A DNA stretch of 11,335 bases from CAXBDP01 sp041689935 (lineage in GTDB: Bacteria; Bacteroidota; Bacteroidia; Cytophagales; Cyclobacteriaceae). Below are positions 1-7,078 of this stretch, piece after piece (the stretch's first letter is position 1; each line of letters begins with the position of its first letter). Made by a program: the position numbers and the translations under genes. A model generated the notes under the pieces. It worked only from the letters and a program-made list of their open reading frames with translations. It had not been told where the DNA came from and did no database searches. The DNA lies in assembly GCA_041689935.1 (NCBI GenBank), contig JBDNFI010000039.1:1-11335 (forward strand). Direction: 5' to 3'.

Positions 1-107
1 CAGTGATAGCCATTTGGCCATTTTAATTTGGCTAAATAAGCATAGCAGGAAGATTTGTCTCCAAATTGCTTTTCAAAGGTTTTTCGGTCTAATTGAAGTA
101 GTTTCAT
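1..107 (-). CDS. IS1595-family transposase, N-terminal fragment (runs off window)
   Basis: This is the first 35 residues of a transposase, truncated by the window edge. The visible protein starts MKLLQLDRKTFEKQFGDK and continues through a CYAYLAKLKWPNGYH stretch followed by a codon beginning TG. That matches the start of the zinc-ribbon domain that precedes the DDE/DDN catalytic domain in IS1595-family transposases, whose hallmark is a conserved cysteine, a YL..L.WP.G segment, and then CP.CG. The family call rests on this short motif alone; the catalytic domain is not visible. The ATG at 105-107 is the only plausible start, since the family motif begins shortly after it. Confidence 0.75.
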   Translation of the reverse strand, partial: MKLLQLDRKTFEKQFGDKSSCYAYLAKLKWPNGYH

Positions 108-181
108 ACGGGTGATTTTATACTCTAATATACTATTTATTCTATTGATTTGCAATGTTTAGTGGCCTAAATGAGTAACCC
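1..181 (-). mobile_element. IS1595-family insertion sequence, partial (5' end only)
   Basis: This is the upstream end of an insertion sequence that continues past the left edge of the window. It holds the first 35 codons of a transposase with an IS1595-type N-terminal zinc-ribbon region. About 50-75 bases upstream of its start lies a candidate terminal sequence (157-181 read on the minus strand, beginning GGGTTACTCATTTAGGCC). The outer boundary near 181 is inferred from the GGG terminus. The other end and any target duplication are outside the window, so the boundary is uncertain by several bases. Confidence 0.6.
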
Positions 182-206
182 TATAATTTATTTTAACCAT
201 ATGTAA

Positions 207-494
207 TCCGACTACTTTGAGTTTGTTAATTCAAATAAACTTGATGGCCGCAAACCTTTCAAGAGTTAGTTTCTGCAAGACGCCCGCCATTACCTGAACA
301 ATTATCTCTACGAAAACGATACCTTGCAGCAAATACAATTTGGCGATAGCCTGATCGTTTATAATCCATCAGGAGATTTCTAAAGGCTAATATGCGAGCT
401 GTCTAAAGAGGATAAAATCTGAAAAATTCATTTGGAGGCTCACGCGGCATGTGTGCCCAAATGGGGAGGTTTTATGGGTCGAAGTTCCATATAA
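207..494 (+). pseudogene. Possible decayed reading frame of unknown origin
   Basis: The stretch from 182 to 612 holds no intact gene. One plus-strand frame is protein-like but interrupted by stops at 267-269, 381-383 and 420-422. Between the first two stops it reads LQDARHYLNNYLYENDT followed by LQQIQFGDSLIVYNPSGDF, which has sensible residue composition and looks like the C-terminus of a real protein. After the second stop, open sequence continues in the same frame to 494. I do not recognise the family. It may be debris of a gene lost when the adjacent insertion sequence arrived, but chance open frame is also possible. Confidence 0.3.
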
Positions 495-558
495 GACGAA
501 TAAAGCAGGGAACTGAGACATTGAATCCAGTAATTTAATAGAAAGATTTCACGGTAAT

Positions 559-587
559 AAAAAAGCTCCAGTTCTAAGGCTGGAGCT
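559..587 (-). terminator. Rho-independent terminator for the S10 peptidase gene
   Basis: There is a perfect 8-bp inverted repeat, AGCTCCAG at 564-571 and CTGGAGCT at 580-587, with an 8-base loop. On the minus strand the stem is followed directly by a run of six T (complement of 559-564). It lies 25 bases beyond the stop codon of the peptidase gene and has the orientation needed to terminate it. Confidence 0.85.
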
Positions 588-612
588 ATACGCATCAATA
601 AGTTATTTTCAA

Positions 613-2103
613 TTAGTATTTAGCAGGGACTCCTTCTGCCACCATTGATTTTAGAATAAAATCTCTCACATGGTCATTAGAATTTTTTAAATCCTCTGCA
701 CGCAAATACATCATGTGTCCACTACGATAGCCTTCGAAACGAAGTCGATCCCCTAATTTGCCACTAGCATTGATTTGCCAATGATTGTATTTGGCGTTGA
801 AATAATCTGTACCACCATCATAATAGCCACTTTGGGTCATCACGTGCATGTAAGGATTTTGTAGCATCGCTTGGCGCAGATTATCTCCTGTATTATCGCC
901 ATTGCGATTCCAAGGGTTCACTGGGCCAAAGAGATTGTAAGTCAGATCTGTATCAAATTTCAGTACTTGCTTGGCGTACATATTCATGGCAGGCGCAAAA
1001 GAGTGGTTCCACGATGTAAGAGCAGGATCATAATCGCGGCCATATCCGGCATCCATCGCATCTATGCCACGATACCGTGAATCTAACCGGCCAATTGTTA
1101 TGCCTTGATCTCTCAATAGTTCTTTCCAGAAAAAGCCTGTTGGGACAGCCAGATTATGTTGAAGTATTACCTCCACTTTCAAGCCTGAATAACGCGCCAT
1201 TTGAGTAGCAATTTCTCTTCTTTTTGCTGGTTCTAAACTACCTCCACGAGCCATGGCAGGGATCACCACGTCTAGCGTATATCGTTCAACTTCTGGTAGG
1301 ATTTCATCCAAATCTTTGGCTTGCAAATCCGCAGGTAGCACTTTGTGATACCAAGCTGTAGCCGCATAGTAGGGCAAGTAATTTGCAGCAGCTACTGGAC
1401 CAGATCTATCAATTCCCAAGCCAGTAGGCGACACCAGTATTACACCATTTAAGTACATCCAATGCGCATTTTGTAATTGCAGTGCCATACCCGATACTCT
1501 GGTGGTGCCATAGCTTTCGCCGATTAAGTATTTTGGTGATGCCCATCGATCTTGGCGTGTCACAAATGTATTTACCCAATCAGATAGGTATTTTATATCT
1601 TCGTTTACGCCAAAAAAAGTATTTCGACTTACATTTTCGCCAGTGATTCTTGAATAGCCAGTATTTACAGGATCTACAAACACAATATCAGCTACATCCA
1701 AAATAGAATGTGGATTGTCTTTGAATCCATAAGGCTGAATTGGATAGCCTTCGTCGTCGATATTTAGAACTTTCGGGCCGGTGTAGGCAAGGTGCATCCA
1801 AATAGAAGCTGAGCCTGGACCGCCATTGAACGATACCACCAAAGGTCTTTTTGTTTTATCTGAGATGTCAGTCCGCTCATAGTATGTATAAAACAAAGAG
1901 GCTATTGGGTTCCCATTCTCATCCCAAACGGGTTGCGTACCAGCCGTAGCAGTATAGGGTACTCTCTGACCTTTTATCGTTACCTGGTGACTCGTGGTGA
2001 TAGCCGACTCTCCTGGCAACTTTCTATCTTGTGCCTGAGCGTCTGCGATAAACAGCAACAGCACAAAAAGTAATGCCGAAACTCTGGTAGTTAAATTTTT
2101 CAT
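613..2103 (-). CDS. Secreted S10 family serine carboxypeptidase-like protein
   Basis: This 496-residue protein has a signal peptide (residues 1-25, hydrophobic core then AQAQ) and should act in the periplasm or outside the cell. Its S10 family hallmarks are visible. The oxyanion-hole motif FNGGPGSAS lies at 92-100. The nucleophile motif GESYG places the catalytic serine at 197. A C-terminal SGHMMY places the catalytic histidine at 463. Asp429 in GYYDGGTD is the likely catalytic aspartate. The length suits bacterial S10 proteins. S10 enzymes remove C-terminal residues from peptides at acidic pH, but the substrate of this bacterial branch cannot be read from the sequence. It is followed by a good terminator and lies 128 bases downstream of egtD on the same strand, so it may be a separate transcription unit. 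Confidence 0.93.
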   Translation of the reverse strand: MKNLTTRVSALLFVLLLFIADAQAQDRKLPGESAITTSHQVTIKGQRVPYTATAGTQPVWDENGNPIASLFYTYYERTDISDKTKRPLVVSFNGGPGSASIWMHLAYTGPKVLNIDDEGYPIQPYGFKDNPHSILDVADIVFVDPVNTGYSRITGENVSRNTFFGVNEDIKYLSDWVNTFVTRQDRWASPKYLIGESYGTTRVSGMALQLQNAHWMYLNGVILVSPTGLGIDRSGPVAAANYLPYYAATAWYHKVLPADLQAKDLDEILPEVERYTLDVVIPAMARGGSLEPAKRREIATQMARYSGLKVEVILQHNLAVPTGFFWKELLRDQGITIGRLDSRYRGIDAMDAGYGRDYDPALTSWNHSFAPAMNMYAKQVLKFDTDLTYNLFGPVNPWNRNGDNTGDNLRQAMLQNPYMHVMTQSGYYDGGTDYFNAKYNHWQINASGKLGDRLRFEGYRSGHMMYLRAEDLKNSNDHVRDFILKSMVAEGVPAKY

Positions 2104-2231
2104 AAAGTCTATATGTTGATTTTCAATTAAAGTTAAGGTAAGATAGTAATCATTAAAAATTATGAAAATAAAAGTTACACCATAAGCATTTCGGCTTGAT
2201 AAGGGGTATCTGATTAAGTATTACTCCCAGT

Positions 2232-3191
2232 TTACATTTTCTTGAAAATAATATCCGCAAAAAACATGTCCTCATCTAAATAGCTAGCTTCGATAGTCAG
2301 GTTAGCCGTTTCAGCCAATTTTTCAATCATGCCCATTCCATACTTTTGGGATACTTCAGTATGGATGTATTCTGCTTTGCTAAAATGAACGTCTAACTCC
2401 AGGTGCTTTAAATAAACTTGCTGCTCTATCTTGCTCACCAAAAAGCTTTTGGAGGCACCTGATTCTATGTCATAGAAACTGTAATGTTCGAATTGTTTCA
2501 AATCAAAGTTTGCTCCCAATTCGCTATTAAGCCTTTGCAATAAATTGAGATTGAATCTGCTCGTAATCCCATGAGGGTCGTCATAGGCTTTTTGAATAAT
2601 TCTCGGAAGCTTTTTCAGATCGAAACCAATCATTAAAAAATCCCCCTGATTGAGCTGCCTACTTATTTGATTGATAAATAATTGAGCATCCTCAATATTG
2701 AAATTCCCAATATTGGCTCCCATAAATAAGACAAACTTCCGATCGATCAGATTGCCTTTCATATCCATCAAAGCATCCTTAAATCGCTGGTTTTTTGGCT
2801 CAATTGTAAGAAGCGGGAGGTTTTTGTTTAGCCTTTTTTCTAATTGGTCTAGCACCGCGGCAGATACATCTACTGGGTTGTATTCAACGTCTAGCCCGTT
2901 TTCCAGAAAATGCTCAAGCAACACCTCAGTTTTACTTCCATCACCAGCACCAAGTTCAATCAGCTTAACGCGCTTGGATTCATTTTTTAAAATTCTCAGG
3001 ATATTTTCTTTTTGCTCCTTCAGAATACTTAACTCACAGTTGGTGAGATAATATTCCGGCATATCCATTATTTCTTGAAAAATCTTATCTCCAATGTCGT
3101 CATAAAACAGCCAAGATGGGAGCGTTTTTGGTTTTGCAGTCAATCCCTGGGTAACAGCCTCAGCTATTTCATTTAAAATTTTTTCTGTCAT
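2232..3191 (-). CDS. egtD: L-histidine N-alpha-methyltransferase EgtD
   Basis: EgtD uses three S-adenosylmethionine molecules to convert histidine to hercynine, the first step of ergothioneine synthesis, in the cytoplasm. Family features, numbered from the start chosen here (319 residues): PSWLFYDDIGDKIF at 25-38 with PEYYLT at 45-50, which matches the substrate-binding N-terminus; the SAM-binding loop ELGAGDGSKT at 79-88; GANIGNF at 158-164; RFNLNLLQRLN at 212-222; and TEVSQKY at 278-284, corresponding to the conserved glutamate-containing histidine-pocket segment. An ATG at 3221 would add 10 residues and overlap egtB by 26 bases. The ATG at 3191 gives the usual family length (about 320) and sits 4 bases after the egtB stop, so I prefer it. 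The gene is tightly linked downstream of egtB. Confidence 0.93.
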   Translation of the reverse strand: MTEKILNEIAEAVTQGLTAKPKTLPSWLFYDDIGDKIFQEIMDMPEYYLTNCELSILKEQKENILRILKNESKRVKLIELGAGDGSKTEVLLEHFLENGLDVEYNPVDVSAAVLDQLEKRLNKNLPLLTIEPKNQRFKDALMDMKGNLIDRKFVLFMGANIGNFNIEDAQLFINQISRQLNQGDFLMIGFDLKKLPRIIQKAYDDPHGITSRFNLNLLQRLNSELGANFDLKQFEHYSFYDIESGASKSFLVSKIEQQVYLKHLELDVHFSKAEYIHTEVSQKYGMGMIEKLAETANLTIEASYLDEDMFFADIIFKKM

Positions 3192-3195
3192 AGTT

Positions 3196-4344
3196 TTATT
3201 TTTTGCAAAGCCTGATACCATTAAACTGCCATTGCAATGGCGGGTGGAAAAAGTTGCGATAGGTTTTGCGAGAATGATCTGCCGGAGTGGCGATAGAAGC
3301 TCCTCTTAGCACCATTTGATTAATCATAAATTTGCCGTTGTATTCCCCTACTGCGCCAGCAGGTTTTTGATACCCCGGGTACGGCAAATAGGCACTTTGC
3401 GTGTGTTCCCATCTTTGTCCCCATAGGAGCTTGTCTGCGGCGATTTCCCATTCAAATTCTGTGGGCAGTCTCATTCCTTTCCACTCGGCAAACGCAGCGG
3501 CTTCGTAATGGCTAATATGCGTCACGGGCTGATCCAATGGCAGCGGCTCCAAGCCTGATAAACTATAACGGTGCCATTGCCCATCTATCTGAAGCCAGAA
3601 TAAAGGGTTCTTGATGTCATTCTCATTCACCCAAGCCCATGCATCGCTATACCAATAGGCTGGATTTTGATATCCTCCCGCTTTTACAAAGTCCAAATAT
3701 TCGGAATTGCTAATTAGTTGCTCGGCAATTTCAAATGTGTTGAGATATACTTTATGATTTTCTCTTTCATTATCAAAGCAAAATCCTTCTCCCTGAAAAC
3801 CTATAGTATAAATCCCTTCTGCAATGGGTAGGAAACTAGGGTTGGTATGTAAGGGCGTCCCAGTGTATTCTTTAAAATCAGAATCATAAGCTGGAAATAA
3901 TGGATTATGTCCAAGGATATATTTAATATCCGTGAGTAGGAGTTCTTGATGTTGCTGTTCGTGCTGAAAACCTATCTCTAAAATGGGATGGAATTTCTCT
4001 GGCAACTGAGGAATCAGTTCGATCATGTTTTGATCCACATATTCTCGATAATTTAAAATATCATCGACACTTGGCCTGCTCATATTGCCACGATCTACCC
4101 TCAACACTCTGTCGCCTATGCTCTCATAATAGCTGTTGAATAAGTAGGAGTATTTGGGATGAAACGGACGATAATTAGAAAAATGGGCTTTGAGTATAAA
4201 TTCCTCAAAAAACCATGTGGTATGCGCCAAATGCCATTTTGGAGGACTTACATCCATGCCGGGTTGCACTACATAATCTTCGGTTTCGAGCGGTTTACAA
4301 ATTTTAACGCTATGCGCTCTTATGGTTTTGAATCTTTCTAACAT
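3196..4344 (-). CDS. egtB: Ergothioneine biosynthesis sulfoxide synthase EgtB
   Basis: EgtB is a non-haem iron enzyme that uses oxygen to join hercynine to a sulfur donor (gamma-glutamylcysteine or cysteine, depending on the branch). The 382-residue protein has the standard two-domain build. The DinB-like N-terminal half carries WHLAHTTWFFEE (37-48) and HEQQHQE (128-134); by analogy with characterised EgtB, the iron ligands are His41, His128 and His132. The formylglycine-generating-enzyme-like C-terminal half, from about residue 170, contains MRLPTEFEWE (291-300), VLRGAS (345-350) and RKTYRNFF (359-366), and ends near GIRLC. Separate egtB and egtD genes argue against OvoA, which fuses the two activities. 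The sulfur donor cannot be predicted here, and no EgtA, EgtC or EgtE gene is in the window. Confidence 0.94.
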   Translation of the reverse strand: MLERFKTIRAHSVKICKPLETEDYVVQPGMDVSPPKWHLAHTTWFFEEFILKAHFSNYRPFHPKYSYLFNSYYESIGDRVLRVDRGNMSRPSVDDILNYREYVDQNMIELIPQLPEKFHPILEIGFQHEQQHQELLLTDIKYILGHNPLFPAYDSDFKEYTGTPLHTNPSFLPIAEGIYTIGFQGEGFCFDNERENHKVYLNTFEIAEQLISNSEYLDFVKAGGYQNPAYWYSDAWAWVNENDIKNPLFWLQIDGQWHRYSLSGLEPLPLDQPVTHISHYEAAAFAEWKGMRLPTEFEWEIAADKLLWGQRWEHTQSAYLPYPGYQKPAGAVGEYNGKFMINQMVLRGASIATPADHSRKTYRNFFHPPLQWQFNGIRLCKK

Positions 4345-4418
4345 GATTATTTTTGTTTGCTAATTTACTTTAAAAAGGCTTATTCTCTAAAAAAGTTTAT
4401 TTTTAAGAAACAGAGCTG

Positions 4419-5123
4419 TTACTTATCAGCATCAAAATTGGCTTGGAATCCTATTTTCTGGCCTCTTGATTGGGTAACAGTGAAATTTTCTTTTTGGGCA
4501 AGAGTGATCACCTGTACTTGTTGAAAATCAGGTGCCATCAAATCATTATCAATCACGGCCGAGATCGCTTTCATTAATATTAGTCGGGCATTTTGATCGG
4601 TCATAAAAGCATTATCCGGATCGTCGAAACAATAATGCAATTGACGATCACCTTCTGCAAAAAGCCTATTATTTGCATCAATAAAAATGCGGCCAATCAA
4701 ATAGCCGTAATCATCCATTCTGTTGTAACGAAAGGAATCCTCAAGGAAATTGTAGAGGACGATTTGTCCAAAATAAGGCGGATTCTCTTTGAAATAGCGT
4801 CTTTTTAGGAAAGGATGTTGCGGATTGAGCTGTATAATATTGCTCTGCATCACCGCAACTAAAGTATCGCCTCCCGCATTTAATTTAAATTCGAAGGTTG
4901 ATAAATCTTTGTATCCGATGCTCACTTTCGGACTAAAATCCTTTGTCTTCGAAGTCAACTCCAAATTTATTTGTGAGGCTTCAATTTTTAGTACTTTGAA
5001 AAACTCTAACAGATTTGCGTAAATTTTCTGTTTTAGTTCAGCCTTACTATGTAGTTTTTCTACTACAATTTCAACCATATTTTCTTCTTTGGCTGTCGTT
5101 GGAGGTAGTTTTGATTTAGCCAT
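4419..5123 (-). CDS. Conserved-looking protein of unknown function upstream of egtB
   Basis: I do not recognise this 234-residue protein. It has no signal peptide or membrane segment, so it is probably cytoplasmic. The middle is rich in aromatic and charged residues (FLKRRYFKENPPYFGQIVLY near 105-124, then NRMDDYGYLIGRIFIDANNR), with alternating hydrophobic stretches suggesting an alpha/beta fold. It reads like a real gene: long, with steady codon use and the same strand as egtB, 74 bases upstream. Met16 (5078) is a possible alternative start, since the first 15 residues are polar and low in complexity. It could be cotranscribed with egtB and egtD, but position alone does not show a role in ergothioneine metabolism. 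Confidence 0.8.
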   Translation of the reverse strand: MAKSKLPPTTAKEENMVEIVVEKLHSKAELKQKIYANLLEFFKVLKIEASQINLELTSKTKDFSPKVSIGYKDLSTFEFKLNAGGDTLVAVMQSNIIQLNPQHPFLKRRYFKENPPYFGQIVLYNFLEDSFRYNRMDDYGYLIGRIFIDANNRLFAEGDRQLHYCFDDPDNAFMTDQNARLILMKAISAVIDNDLMAPDFQQVQVITLAQKENFTVTQSRGQKIGFQANFDADK

Positions 5124-5243
5124 ATATTTATGATATTTATTTACATTACCAATAAGCTAGTATATTGTATAATTAATTAGGCTTTTCAAGCTTTCCTTAA
5201 ACTTAGCAAGAATCAGTTATTAATAAATCATAAAAACGCATAA
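5124..5243. promoter_or_regulatory. Divergent intergenic region, presumed promoters both ways
   Basis: This AT-rich 120-base gap separates the starts of two diverging genes (4419-5123 minus, 5244-5522 plus), so it must carry a promoter in each direction unless one gene is silent. I found no convincing copy of the Bacteroidota -33/-7 consensus (TTTG and TAnnTTTG) on either strand. The assignment rests on gene arrangement only. Confidence 0.3.
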
Positions 5244-5522
5244 ATGGAAAATCAAGAAGGTAGAGCGCAAAGGATGTTGAACGACTTGGGTAAAAAAATA
5301 GACGAACTTACTCGAAAAATGAAGGAAAAGGCAAAAGAGAAAGGCTTTGATGCCAACGAGGAAATAGAGAAACTCAAAAAAGATCGTGATAAGCTGGAGG
5401 ATGAATTTAGAGAATTTAAAGAAAAGAACAGTCCGAAATGGCAACAAATGCTTGATCACTTGGAGAACGCAGGTAAAGAAATAGTGAAGGCTGCCGAGGC
5501 GATTTTCAAGAAGAGGGAATAA
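5244..5522 (+). CDS. Small highly charged coiled-coil protein
   Basis: This 92-residue protein is dominated by Lys, Glu and Asp. Residues about 5-75 show heptad-like spacing (LGKKIDELTRKMKEKAKEK, then EEIEKLKKDRDKLEDEFREF), which predicts a long helix or coiled coil. A second helix runs from about 64 to the end. It has no signal peptide or membrane segment, so it is probably cytoplasmic. I cannot assign a family. It resembles in general character the small stress-associated helical proteins of Bacteroidota, and a CsbD-like (stress protein) fragment lies about 500 bases away, but that link is speculative. The minus strand is also open here; its translation is Phe/Leu-rich and reads as a shadow of Lys/Glu codons, so the plus strand is chosen. 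Confidence 0.75.
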   Translation: MENQEGRAQRMLNDLGKKIDELTRKMKEKAKEKGFDANEEIEKLKKDRDKLEDEFREFKEKNSPKWQQMLDHLENAGKEIVKAAEAIFKKRE

Positions 5523-5551
5523 GGGTTACTCTGTCAAATATTTCAATGATC

Positions 5552-5922
5552 ATGAAAGAAAAACTCATATTCCTTTTGCTTTTAGTTTTTTTCATTTCTA
5601 TTGGGGGTAAGAAAAAGGCAAAACAAATGAACTTGATTAGCAGAATGTTGAAGAAATAATCTGGAATGGTGCGAAAAGTAGGAACTCGCTTGAATGGATT
5701 GGGGCCTACGCAGGCGGATTGCCATGTGCTGATAGTCAATGGATGGAAATTCAATTGAATTCTGATAATACTTTTGAAATGACGACAACGTATTTGGGTA
5801 AAATAGATGAGACGTTGGGTACTACCGGAACTTTTGAATGGAATGATGCGGGAGGAAAAATTAAATTTTCACTAGAAGGGGAGGTTGCAAACCTCAATCA
5901 ATATCTAGTTGGTGAAAATGCT
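5552..5922 (+). pseudogene. NlpE-like lipoprotein pseudogene, frameshifted and truncated
   Basis: The ATG at 5552 opens a typical signal sequence (MKEKLIFLLLLVFFISIGG, then KKKAKQ) but that frame stops at 5657-5659. The body of the protein lies in another frame, from about 5641: NSLEWIGAYAGGLPCAD, NSDNTFEMTTTYLGK, TTGTFEWNDAGGKIKF and YLVGEN. These match the N-terminal NlpE domain (outer-membrane lipoproteins linked to copper resistance and envelope stress), whose signature is Y.G.LPCADC..I...L.L. The body frame has a stop at 5638-5640, so the shift must lie between about 5641 and 5658. The lipobox cysteine is missing after GG, and the second cysteine of the CADC motif is serine. After YLVGEN (about 5919) homology ends where an inverted CsbD fragment begins. 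The body has no ATG of its own; TTG at 5719 lies inside the conserved motif, so a functional short product is unlikely. Confidence 0.68.
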
Positions 5923-6007
5923 AGATCATTGTCTATAAGCTCTCCGTATTCTTGCGTCACTTTATCTTTCGCTTCGTTCCAGCTACCTCCAATTTTAAGT
6001 TATTCAT
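5922..6007 (-). pseudogene. CsbD-like stress protein, 5' fragment with frameshift
   Basis: Reading leftward from the ATG at 6005-6007, the sequence gives MNNLK. After restoring one missing base in the A-run at 5993-5996 it continues IGGSWNEAKDKVTQEYGELI and then DNDL. This matches the start of CsbD-family proteins (small, hydrophilic, stress-induced), whose typical beginning is M...LKG.WNE.K.K..Q.YG.LTDDDL. Without the correction the frame ends after 16 codons. Homology ends near 5922, so the second half of the usual 55-70-residue protein is absent. It overlaps the end of the NlpE-like reading frame on the opposite strand, so the last 30 or so codons of that frame are antisense CsbD sequence. 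The gene would have lain downstream of rsgA on the same strand. Confidence 0.65.
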
Positions 6008-6151
6008 AATTTATGTTTGGATATGCTTTTTCTAATAGATTTAATTGAGATTGAGTTATATTTTTAGCTGTGTAACTATATCAATATTGTTTACTTTTCT
6101 ATTTTGATGATTAACAATAATATTTGCTTAAAGTCTATTAATATCTGCAAT

Positions 6152-7078
6152 TTACCGATGACTTTCTTCATTCATCAGCATACTCAAGTAGGAGTTGTAG
6201 CGACTTACAGCAATTTGTCCCGCATCCAAAGCTTCTATTATTTTGCAATTTGGTTCGTTGATGTGTAAGCAGTTGTTGAACTTGCACTGCCCTAAAAAAT
6301 GGCGCATTTCAGGAAAATAATGACTGATTTCCCATTCTTCCATCTCTACCAAGCCTAGTTCTTTAATGCCAGGCGTATCAATTACCCATGTATTCGCATC
6401 TACTTCAAACATTTGGGCAAAGGTGGTGGTGTGTACGCCTTTATTGGCAAATGAGGAAATCTGAGCAGTTTTTTGATGAATATCGGGAATTAATCTATTG
6501 ATCAACGTTGACTTGCCCGCACCCGAATGCCCTGAAAATACGCTTAATTTATTTACTAATATTTGATCAATCTCATCCATTCCTTGCCCAGTTTCAGCAG
6601 AGACTAATAAGCATTTGTAACCCAAATTTTGATACAATTCTGCCAACTCTTTCTGGTAGGCAAGCATTACATCATCCATAATATCTGCTTTGTTGAACAG
6701 CAATACTCCTGGGATCCGAAATGCTTCTATACTTACCAAAAACCGATCTATAAAACCAAGAGAAGTTTTGGGCAATGCCAGTGTCACTACCAATATGGCC
6801 TGGTCTATATTGGCGGCGATCAAATGCGCGTGATCTGTTTTTTTTACTGATTTGCGAATGAAGTAATTTCTGCGTGGTTCTATTTCTGAGATGATTCCCT
6901 TGTGATCATCGTCGGGCTCCACCATCACCCAATCGCCCACAGCAATAGGATTAGTCACCTTAAGCTCAAGGTTTTTGAACCGACCTCGAAGTCGGCAATC
7001 CATTTTACTGCCATCTTCTAGTTCCACCTGATACCACGATCCCGTCGATTTTAATACCCTCGCTCTTAGTTTATCCAT
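6152..7078 (-). CDS. rsgA: Ribosome small subunit-dependent GTPase RsgA
   Basis: RsgA is a cytoplasmic circularly permuted GTPase that acts in late maturation of the 30S ribosomal subunit. The 308-residue protein shows the full domain order: an N-terminal OB-fold (about 1-75, including GDWVMVEP at 48-55), then the permuted G domain with G4 NKAD (129-132), G5-like VSAETGQG (159-166), G1 SGHSGAGKST (182-191), the switch segment KGVHTTT (213-219) and G3 DTPG (234-237). The C-terminal zinc site has Cys265, Cys270, His272 and Cys278. Length is normal for the family and all key residues are present. Its start overlaps the end of waaA by 13 bases, which points to cotranscription and probable translational coupling. 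Confidence 0.97.
   Translation of the reverse strand: MDKLRARVLKSTGSWYQVELEDGSKMDCRLRGRFKNLELKVTNPIAVGDWVMVEPDDDHKGIISEIEPRRNYFIRKSVKKTDHAHLIAANIDQAILVVTLALPKTSLGFIDRFLVSIEAFRIPGVLLFNKADIMDDVMLAYQKELAELYQNLGYKCLLVSAETGQGMDEIDQILVNKLSVFSGHSGAGKSTLINRLIPDIHQKTAQISSFANKGVHTTTFAQMFEVDANTWVIDTPGIKELGLVEMEEWEISHYFPEMRHFLGQCKFNNCLHINEPNCKIIEALDAGQIAVSRYNSYLSMLMNEESHR

Noticed and set aside
2200..2230. Possible hairpin (GGGAGTA with TACCCC) downstream of egtD as a terminator
   Set aside because: The stem is short and bulged, and the strand lacks a T-run after it.
3196..4344. OvoA (5-histidylcysteine sulfoxide synthase) instead of EgtB
   Set aside because: OvoA carries a fused C-terminal methyltransferase and is much longer; here a separate EgtD-type methyltransferase is encoded next door.
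5220..5459. Minus-strand reading frame of 79 codons
   Set aside because: Its Phe/Leu-rich product mirrors the Lys/Glu codons of the plus-strand coiled-coil gene and has no other support.
5719..6009. Intact 96-residue gene starting at TTG
   Set aside because: The start lies within the conserved LPCAD motif of an NlpE domain and the last 30 or so codons are antisense to a CsbD gene; it is a pseudogene remnant.
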